From NCBI GenBank assembly GCA_029865675.1, contig JARXAU010000141.1:1-5316 (forward strand): a DNA stretch of 5,316 nt, given 5' to 3'. Position 1 is the first letter of the stretch, and every line of letters starts with the position of its first letter. The DNA comes from Rhodoferax sp. (lineage in GTDB: Bacteria; Pseudomonadota; Gammaproteobacteria; Burkholderiales; Burkholderiaceae_C). This document shows, one piece after another, positions 1 to 4,392 of the stretch. Under the pieces are notes generated by a model that ran no database searches, was not told the DNA's origin, and worked only from the letters and a program-made list of their open reading frames with translations. The translations under genes and the position numbers were made by a program.

Positions 1-2417
1 GCCGTGAAGAGCAGGTGAACGATGTGATCGGCTACGCCCTGCGTGGCGCGCACAGCGAAATCGTGTTTGACCTGAACGACCCCATGGGTGCGAGCACCTG
101 CGTGGCCTGTGGCGAATGCGTGCAAGCTTGCCCCACCGGCGCGCTCATGCCCAAAACCCAGGTCGGCAGCCAGATCGTCGACAAAAAGGTGGACTCGGTC
201 TGCCCGTTTTGCGGCGTCGGCTGCTTGCTGACCTACAACGTCAAAGACAACGTCATCGTCAGCGTGGACGGACGCGACGGCCCGGCCAATCACAGCCGCT
301 TGTGCGTCAAAGGCCGCTTTGGCTTTGACTACGCCGCCAGCCCCCAGCGCCTGACCATGCCGCTGATCCGCAAGGCCGGTGTCGGCAAAGACCCGGAGCT
401 GCTCAATCGCCTCAACCGTGACAGCGCGGACTGGTCTGAAGTGTTCCGCGAAGCCACCTGGGACGAAGCCCTGGCCTTGGGCGCGGGCAAGCTCAAAGAC
501 CTGCGCGACCAGTTTGGCCCGAAAGCGCTGGCTGGTTTTGGCTCTGCCAAAGGCAGCAACGAAGAAGCCTATTTGTTCCAAAAACTGGTGCGCACCGGCT
601 TTGGCAGCAACAACGTGGACCATTGCACCCGCCTGTGCCACGCCTCCAGCGTGGCCGCGCTTTTGGAAGGCGTGGGCTCGGGCGCGGTGAGCAACCAGGT
701 CAACGACGTGGAGCATTCCGAGCTGATTTTTGTGATTGGTTCCAACCCCACCTCCAACCATCCGGTGGCCGCTACCTGGATGAAAAACGCCGCCCAGCGC
801 GGCGCCAAAATCGTGCTGGCCGACCCGCGCATCACCGACATGGGCAAACACGCCTGGCGCACCTTGCAGTTCAAGGCCGACACCGACGTGGCCATGCTCA
901 ATGCGCTGATCCACGTGGTGATTGAAGAAGGCCTGGTGGACCAGGACTTTATTGCACGGCGCGCCAGCAACTTTGAGGCACTGCGCGACAACGTGAAGGG
1001 CTACAGCCCCGAGGCCATGGCGCCTATTTGCGGCATACCGGCGCAAACCCTGCGCGAAGTGGCGCGTGCCTTTGCCACGGCCAAGAGCGCCATGATTTTG
1101 TGGGGCATGGGCGTGAGCCAGCACGTGCACGGCACCGACAACGCGCGCTGCCTGATTGCGCTGGTCAGCGTGACCGGCCAGATTGGCAAACCCGGCAGCG
1201 GCCTGCACCCCCTGCGCGGGCAAAACAATGTGCAAGGCGCGTCTGACGCCGGGCTGATTCCGATGATGTTCCCCAATTACCAGCGCGTTACCAACGGTGC
1301 GGCGCATGCGTGGTTTGAAGACTTCTGGGACGCCAAACTGGACGCACAGCCCGGCTACACCGTGGTGGAAATCATGCACAAGATATTGGCGCCCGAGAGC
1401 GACGCCCACAAGGTGCGCGGCATGTACATCATGGGCGAAAACCCCGCTATGAGCGACCCCGACCTGAACCACGCGCGCCACGCGCTGGCCAGTCTGGACC
1501 ACCTGGTGGTGCAAGACATCTTCATGACCGAAACCGCCTGGCTGGCCGACGTGGTGCTGCCCGCCACCGCCTGGCCCGAGAAAAACGGCACCGTCAGCAA
1601 CACTGACCGCATGGTGCAACTGGGCAAGCAGGCTATCCATCCGCCAGGGCAGGCCAAGCCTGACTTGTGGATCATTCAAGAAATCGCACGGCGTGTTGGC
1701 CCCCACGCGCCGCACGTGGCGTCAATCAGCGTAGGCAGCCATGGCACCGGTCGCCCGCTGGCTTGTGGCTACGAAGGCGAGTTTGACGGCGTAGCCGAGG
1801 TCTACGACGAAATGCGCCGCGCCATGCACACTGCCATCTCGGGCATCACCTGGGAGCGCTTGCAGCGCGAATCCAGCGTCACCTACCCCTGCCTGAGCGC
1901 CGAAGACCCCGGCGCGCCCACCGTTTTTATTGACCAATTCGACACCGACGACGGGCGCGTGCACTTGGTGCCGGCCGACATCATTCCCGCCAACGAGCGG
2001 CCGGACAGCGACTTCCCGTATGTGTTGATCTCCGGGCGCCAGTTGGAGCACTGGCACACCGGCAGCATGACGCGCCGCGCCACCGTGCTCGACGCCATCG
2101 AGCCCATGGCTACCGCGTCCATGTGCGGTGCCGATTTGGCCAAGCTGGGGCTGGACACGGGCGACGTGATCACCATCGCCTCGCGCCGTGGCCAGGTGGC
2201 CATCCATGTGCGCCGCGACGACGGCACGCCGGCTGGTGCGGTGTTTGTGCCCTTTGCCTATTACGAGGCGGCGGCCAACCTGATGACCAACGCGGCCTTG
2301 GACCCGGTAGGAAAAATTCCCGAGTTCAAGTACTGCGCTGTGGCCATCCAAGCCGGGGGCGTGCCATCGGCGGTGGAAGGCTACGGCACCAATGCACCGG
2401 CGGCGGTAGCCGCCTGA
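1..2417 (+). CDS. fdsA: Formate dehydrogenase catalytic (alpha) subunit, molybdenum/bis-MGD, NAD-dependent FdsA type; 5' partial
   Basis: This subunit oxidises formate to CO2 at a molybdenum bis-MGD centre and passes electrons through Fe-S clusters towards NAD+ via partner subunits (FdsB/FdsG in the family). The frame is open at the left edge (first whole codon at base 3), so the start is outside. About 804 residues are present; FdsA is usually about 950, so the N-terminal 2Fe-2S and first 4Fe-4S region is missing. Counting the codon at 15 as residue 1, a ferredoxin motif has C29, C32, C35 and C39-P. The Mo-domain 4Fe-4S cluster has C63, C66, C70 and C97. The Mo ligand is C208 followed by H209 (codon 636-638, Cys not selenocysteine), and R401 in RGQNNVQG is the conserved active-site Arg. 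The molybdopterin-dinucleotide-binding domain spans about 669-780. The TGA is at 2415-2417 and fdhD follows directly. Databases may label it fdhF; family assignment is very secure, and NAD-linkage is inferred from the ferredoxin domain and fdhD context. Confidence 0.96.
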   Translation, partial: REEQVNDVIGYALRGAHSEIVFDLNDPMGASTCVACGECVQACPTGALMPKTQVGSQIVDKKVDSVCPFCGVGCLLTYNVKDNVIVSVDGRDGPANHSRLCVKGRFGFDYAASPQRLTMPLIRKAGVGKDPELLNRLNRDSADWSEVFREATWDEALALGAGKLKDLRDQFGPKALAGFGSAKGSNEEAYLFQKLVRTGFGSNNVDHCTRLCHASSVAALLEGVGSGAVSNQVNDVEHSELIFVIGSNPTSNHPVAATWMKNAAQRGAKIVLADPRITDMGKHAWRTLQFKADTDVAMLNALIHVVIEEGLVDQDFIARRASNFEALRDNVKGYSPEAMAPICGIPAQTLREVARAFATAKSAMILWGMGVSQHVHGTDNARCLIALVSVTGQIGKPGSGLHPLRGQNNVQGASDAGLIPMMFPNYQRVTNGAAHAWFEDFWDAKLDAQPGYTVVEIMHKILAPESDAHKVRGMYIMGENPAMSDPDLNHARHALASLDHLVVQDIFMTETAWLADVVLPATAWPEKNGTVSNTDRMVQLGKQAIHPPGQAKPDLWIIQEIARRVGPHAPHVASISVGSHGTGRPLACGYEGEFDGVAEVYDEMRRAMHTAISGITWERLQRESSVTYPCLSAEDPGAPTVFIDQFDTDDGRVHLVPADIIPANERPDSDFPYVLISGRQLEHWHTGSMTRRATVLDAIEPMATASMCGADLAKLGLDTGDVITIASRRGQVAIHVRRDDGTPAGAVFVPFAYYEAAANLMTNAALDPVGKIPEFKYCAVAIQAGGVPSAVEGYGTNAPAAVAA

Positions 2418-2440
2418 AGCCCTTGCCTGACCTTCCCCAA

Positions 2441-3346
2441 GTGCTTGCGCCAGGTCTGCCGCGCCTGACCCAGGCGCGTGCACCCGTGACGCAGGCGATT
2501 ACGGTCGTGAATGAGTTCGGTGAAACGCGGAGTTTGGAGATTCCCGCCGAGCGCGCGCTTACGGTCTACGTGGACAAGCGCGAACTCGTCACGCTCATGA
2601 CGCTGGGCGCGCAGCCCGAATGGCTGGTGCTGGGCTATTTGCTCAACCAGCGGCTCATCCGTGCAGCCAGCGAGGTCGAATCCATCACAGTGGACTGGGA
2701 AGTGGGCGCCGCCGCCGTCAAAACCCACCACGGCATTGCGAATTTGGCTGAGAAAACCGCCAAGCGCGTGGTCACCACCGGCTGCGGCCAGGGCAGCGTG
2801 TTTGGTGAGCTGATGGCCGACGTGGACACCATTGCGCTGCCACCCGCCACGCTCACCCAAAGCGCCTTGTACGGCATCGTCAACGCGATTCGCCTGCACG
2901 ACAGCGTGTACAAGGCGGCGGGCTCGGTGCACGGCTGCGCGCTGTTCCAGGGCGACACCCTGCTCATGTTTGTCGAAGACGTGGGCCGCCACAACGCCAT
3001 TGACGCCATCGCCGGCTGGATGGCGCTGCAGCCTAGCGACAACCCCACAGATACCAGTCAACAGCGCGGCCACCAGCGCACCGGCCTGCGCGCCGACGAC
3101 AAGGTGTTCTACACCACCGGGCGGCTCACCAGCGAGATGGTCATCAAGTCTGCCCAAATGGGCGTGCCCATCGTCATCTCCCGCAGCGGCATTACTCAGA
3201 TGGGCCATGCCGTGGCGCAGCGCCTCCATCTGTGCGCCATCGGGCGAGCAACCAACAAGCGCTTTTTGTGCTTTAGCGCGCAGGAGCGGCTGGTGCTGGA
3301 CGTAAATCAGCGCCAAGACCAAGACCAAGACCAAGACCAAGATTAA
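2441..3346 (+). CDS. fdhD: Formate dehydrogenase accessory sulfurtransferase FdhD/FdsC
   Basis: FdhD proteins act in the cytoplasm, receiving sulfur from a cysteine desulfurase and delivering sulfurated bis-MGD to the formate dehydrogenase catalytic subunit; the upstream fdsA product is the obvious client. Numbered from GTG 2441 (301 aa, near family size), the family loop TTGCGQG has C115, and the conserved VHGCALF (163-169) and EDVGRHNAID (179-188) motifs are present, followed by a TSEMV-KSA block and a C-terminal IGRATNKRFLCF block. E. coli FdhD has a CxxC pair at the loop (GCGVCG); here the second Cys position is Gly. The frame has no ATG between the fdsA stop and the conserved core. TTG 2423 and GTG 2441 are the plausible starts (GTG 2486 and 2507 are less likely), and no clear ribosome site decides; GTG 2441 was chosen as a compromise. 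It follows fdsA by 23 bases (5 if TTG), implying co-transcription and probably coupled translation. The C-terminus is an odd (QD)5 tail, residues 292-301. Confidence 0.93.
   Translation: MLAPGLPRLTQARAPVTQAITVVNEFGETRSLEIPAERALTVYVDKRELVTLMTLGAQPEWLVLGYLLNQRLIRAASEVESITVDWEVGAAAVKTHHGIANLAEKTAKRVVTTGCGQGSVFGELMADVDTIALPPATLTQSALYGIVNAIRLHDSVYKAAGSVHGCALFQGDTLLMFVEDVGRHNAIDAIAGWMALQPSDNPTDTSQQRGHQRTGLRADDKVFYTTGRLTSEMVIKSAQMGVPIVISRSGITQMGHAVAQRLHLCAIGRATNKRFLCFSAQERLVLDVNQRQDQDQDQDQD
3314..3343 (+). repeat. In-frame hexanucleotide tandem repeat encoding a (Gln-Asp)5 tail of FdhD
   Basis: Four perfect copies of CAAGAC and a fifth that differs only in its last base (CAAGAT) run directly into the TAA stop at 3344-3346. 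Because the unit is 6 bp, gain or loss of copies by slippage would lengthen or shorten the acidic/polar tail without changing frame. The tail lies beyond the last conserved FdhD block, so it is probably tolerated rather than functional (inference). Confidence 0.95.
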
Positions 3347-3477
3347 GTGCCGGTTTAGCCCGATGTGCATTCGTACCCATGGGGGCGCTAAAGCCCTCGG
3401 TAGCCCGGGGGCTGCGACGGGTCACCGCGTTTTCGACCAGGAGTTTGAGCCGCGTCAGCGCCAAGCTTTACCCATGC
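3347..3477. other. Non-coding spacer after fdhD, GC-rich with potential stem-loops
   Basis: No convincing gene is seen between the fdhD stop and the AT-rich island. The stretch 3381-3417 is rich in short complementary G and C runs, including GGGC/GCCC and AGCC/GGCT pairs. The best single fold is TCG (3397-3399) and AGCC (3402-3405), loop 3406-3409, GGCT (3410-3413) and CGA (3415-3417). A short T-run (3430-3433) follows at a distance. This could attenuate or end fds transcription, but it is not a canonical intrinsic terminator. Confidence 0.4.
3397..3433 (+). terminator. Weak candidate terminator of the fds operon
   Basis: A 7-bp imperfect stem (3397-3417, unpaired GT and G between the two helix parts, tetraloop CGGG) lies about 50 bases after the fdhD stop. 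The only T-run, four bases at 3430-3433, is 12 bases past the stem instead of adjacent, which argues against efficient intrinsic termination. The call rests mainly on position. Confidence 0.2.
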
Positions 3478-3519
3478 TTGCAGTTTTCCTTAAACGGTAT
3501 AAACTATATAAACTGTTTT
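3478..3519 (+). promoter_or_regulatory. Candidate promoter/operator: AT-rich island with three phased TAAAC repeats
   Basis: This island stands out sharply from the surrounding GC-rich DNA. TAAAC occurs at 3491, 3500 and 3509, exactly 9 bp apart, which also produces TATAAACT at 3498 and 3507. TATAAA at 3507-3512 matches 5 of 6 bases of a sigma-70 -10 box, with a poor -35 (TTTTCC, 3484-3489) at 17 bp; TATAAA at 3498-3503 is an alternative. CAGTTT (3481-3486) and AAACTG (3510-3515) form an inverted pair around the repeats. A start near 3519 would leave a very short leader before the ribosome site at 3522. Promoter versus operator role is inference. Confidence 0.4.
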
Positions 3520-3521
3520 AT

Positions 3522-3527
3522 AGGAGG
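3522..3527 (+). promoter_or_regulatory. Strong ribosome binding site for the 49-aa ORF
   Basis: AGGAGG is a perfect anti-Shine-Dalgarno match six bases before the ATG at 3534. It is far better than anything in front of fdhD, and it is the main reason to believe the small ORF is translated and to choose this start over the upstream in-frame ATG at 3363. Confidence 0.75.
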
Positions 3528-3533
3528 TTACTC

Positions 3534-3683
3534 ATGCAATCACTTGAACACCTGCGCGCCGCATTCGGCGCCTTGGCCCGTTGGTTCCTGCGGCTCACAC
3601 ACCATCACCAGCTGCATCAGCCCGAGCACGTGGGCGCGTACGCCGGTTCTTTGCTACGGCGCGAAGACTGGGATCACGCCTAA
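3534..3683 (+). CDS. Unrecognised small His-rich protein (49 aa)
   Basis: I do not recognise this product. The ATG at 3534 is preceded by AGGAGG at ideal spacing and by the AT-rich promoter-like island; TAA is at 3681-3683. The 49-residue translation has two parts. Residues 3-21 are an amphipathic stretch with Leu/Ala/Phe/Trp on one side and three Arg (LEHLRAAFGALARWFLRL), perhaps a membrane-surface helix. Residues 22-49 are polar, with a triple His (23-25) and four more His at 6, 28, 32 and 48, ending in RREDWDHA. There is no signal peptide cleavage site and no Cys. It sits where fdsD would be in Cupriavidus-type operons, but it is shorter than that subunit and shares no visible motif with it. 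It could be a real small protein or a leader ORF; its location after fdhD alone does not prove a link to formate metabolism. Confidence 0.55.
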   Translation: MQSLEHLRAAFGALARWFLRLTHHHQLHQPEHVGAYAGSLLRREDWDHA

Positions 3684-3698
3684 GGCCCCCAGACTGGC

Positions 3699-3719
3699 CA
3701 TGGGGTCTTCATCCCCATG
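3699..3719 (+). terminator. Perfect 7-bp hairpin after the small ORF, possible terminator without T-tract
   Basis: CATGGGG (3699-3705) and CCCCATG (3713-3719) are exact reverse complements around a 7-base loop. It begins 16 bases after the small ORF's stop. No T-run follows, so an intrinsic terminator is doubtful; an mRNA 3'-end stabilising hairpin is an alternative. CCCCA at 3687-3691 can instead pair with TGGGG at 3701-3705, giving a competing fold. Confidence 0.35.
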
Positions 3720-3885
3720 CGCTGAACCTCTGCAGGGCGGGAAGGCTGGCGTCACGGCGCACTGGCTTTTCTGCGCTGTTGATTTGGGCCCACGAGGGCG
3801 CCTTAGATGGTTTGTCGTAGTGCCACGGGGCCGGTGAGCGTCTTAGGCCTGCGCCTGTGTCGGGTCGCAGCCGGTTGCCCAAGCT

Positions 3886-3909
3886 CCGCGACTCGTACGC
3901 GGTATAAAC
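3886..3909 (+). promoter_or_regulatory. Candidate promoter with adjacent inverted repeat upstream of the SRPBCC gene
   Basis: CCGCG (3886-3890) and CGCGG (3898-3902) are perfect reverse complements with a 7-base spacer, and TATAAA (3903-3908, a good -10 match) abuts the right arm. The inverted repeat would occupy the -10 to -27 region, a typical repressor position. No convincing -35 hexamer is seen at 16-18 bp, so an activator or a chance match remains possible. The 10-mer CGGTATAAAC here is also found at 3495-3504. Confidence 0.35.
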
Positions 3910-3920
3910 GTGCGCTTCAG

Positions 3921-3926
3921 AGGAGG
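3921..3926 (+). promoter_or_regulatory. Strong ribosome binding site deciding the GTG start at 3932
   Basis: AGGAGG lies five bases before GTG 3932-3934. It justifies the non-ATG start, which also places the conserved SRPBCC N-terminal beta strand at the very beginning of the protein. Confidence 0.8.
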
Positions 3927-3931
3927 CCACC

Positions 3932-4348
3932 GTGAAAATCACCATCTCTACCCTTGTGCCAGCACCCATCACCGAAGTGTGGCGCGCTTACACCGCGCCC
4001 GAAGACATCAGGCAATGGAATGCCGCATCCGACGACTGGCACACTACGGCCGCGTCGGTGGACCTGCGTGTGGGTGGCCAGTTCAGCTCGCGCATGGAAG
4101 CCAAAGACGGCTCGTTTGGCTTTGACTTTGCGGGCGAATACACGAGCGTGGAGGCACCCCACCTGCTTGCGTACCGCTTTGGCGGGCGCGAGGTTGTGGT
4201 GGATTTTTCGCAAGGCCCGGCTGGCGTGACCGTCACAGTCCGCTTTGACCCGGAGACAGAGAACCCCGAGGAGGCACAGCGCGAGGGTTGGCAGTCCATC
4301 TTGAACAACTTCGCGCGCCACGTGGCGGCACTTGCAGCCAGCAAATAG
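3932..4348 (+). CDS. SRPBCC (START/Bet v1-like) family protein, AHSA1-type
   Basis: The 138-residue single-domain product belongs to the SRPBCC superfamily, AHSA1 branch. These are helix-grip folds with a hydrophobic cavity for ligands; the ligand of this member is unknown. Family marks are the first strand and helix (ISTLVPAPITEVWRAYTAPE, residues 5-24), W29 in the IRQWN segment, the VGGQFSSRMEAKDGSFGFDFAG strand pair (about 47-68), the EYTSVEAPHLLAYRF stretch, and the C-terminal helix REGWQSILNNFARHV that packs over the cavity. Full length for this branch, with no signal peptide or membrane segment, so probably cytoplasmic. The start is GTG 3932 with AGGAGG five bases upstream; TAG is at 4346-4348. 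It has its own candidate promoter, and the permease gene begins 44 bases later in the same direction. Often annotated as polyketide cyclase or ATPase-activator-like, but the sequence does not support a specific enzymatic role. Confidence 0.9.
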   Translation: MKITISTLVPAPITEVWRAYTAPEDIRQWNAASDDWHTTAASVDLRVGGQFSSRMEAKDGSFGFDFAGEYTSVEAPHLLAYRFGGREVVVDFSQGPAGVTVTVRFDPETENPEEAQREGWQSILNNFARHVAALAASK

Positions 4349-4354
4349 GGCGGG

Positions 4355-4375
4355 GCCTTGGGGGCTTAGGCTTTT
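4355..4375 (+). terminator. Weak stem plus T-run after the SRPBCC gene
   Basis: GCCT (4355-4358) can pair with AGGC (4368-4371) across a 9-base G-rich loop, directly followed by TTTT (4372-4375). The stem is only four base pairs, so termination would be inefficient at best. A competing pair, CTTAG (4365-4369) with CTAAG (4379-4383), overlaps it and lies just before the permease start. Confidence 0.25.
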
Positions 4376-4380
4376 ACGCT

Positions 4381-4384
4381 AAGG
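4381..4384 (+). promoter_or_regulatory. Modest ribosome binding site for the permease gene
   Basis: AAGG lies eight bases before ATG 4393, a partial Shine-Dalgarno match at acceptable spacing. It supports that ATG, which also gives the expected short cytoplasmic N-terminus before the first membrane helix. Confidence 0.5.
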
Positions 4385-4392
4385 TCGCGCCC

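Larger units (their letters stand above)
3684..3931. other. 248-base spacer between the small ORF and the SRPBCC gene
   Basis: No gene is supported on the + strand here. The spacer holds a perfect hairpin (3699-3719) near its start, several GC palindromes (GGGCCC, GGCGCC, CTGCAG), and a perfect inverted repeat next to a TATAAA box near its end (3886-3908). A minus-strand frame (3972 down to 3709) is open but would start inside the SRPBCC coding region and has no visible ribosome site. The middle (about 3740-3840) could hold an intergenic repeat or small RNA, but I cannot identify one. Confidence 0.5.

Noticed and set aside
636..638. Selenocysteine at the formate dehydrogenase active site
   Set aside because: The codon is TGC (Cys), with no in-frame TGA, so this is a Cys-type enzyme.
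2123..2440. fdhD starting at in-frame ATG 2123
   Set aside because: It would add more than 100 residues that overlap the conserved C-terminal domain of fdsA in another frame; that segment has shadow-like Gly/Arg composition.
1722..2483. Long minus-strand open frame (253 codons) over the fdsA 3' end
   Set aside because: Antisense shadow of a clearly conserved coding region with G/C-rich third positions; Gly/His/Val-rich translation with no recognisable domain.
3314..3343. CRISPR-like repeat
   Set aside because: The units are 6 bp and contiguous with no spacers; it is a coding microsatellite.
2381..3370. Long minus-strand open frame (329 codons) over fdhD
   Set aside because: Antisense to fdhD; composition is typical of a shadow frame, including a (VL)n run that is just the reverse of the CAAGAC repeat.
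3363..3533. N-terminal extension of the small ORF to ATG 3363
   Set aside because: The extension runs through the promoter-like AT island and has no ribosome site; AGGAGG at 3522 marks 3534 as the start.
3379..3837. + strand frame overlapping the small ORF (152 codons)
   Set aside because: No ribosome site, crosses the AT-rich promoter-like island and spacer hairpins, and has erratic composition; the overlapping 3534 frame has far better initiation signals.
3988..4344. Minus-strand open frames over the SRPBCC gene
   Set aside because: Antisense shadows; the + strand protein has clear family motifs and a strong ribosome site.
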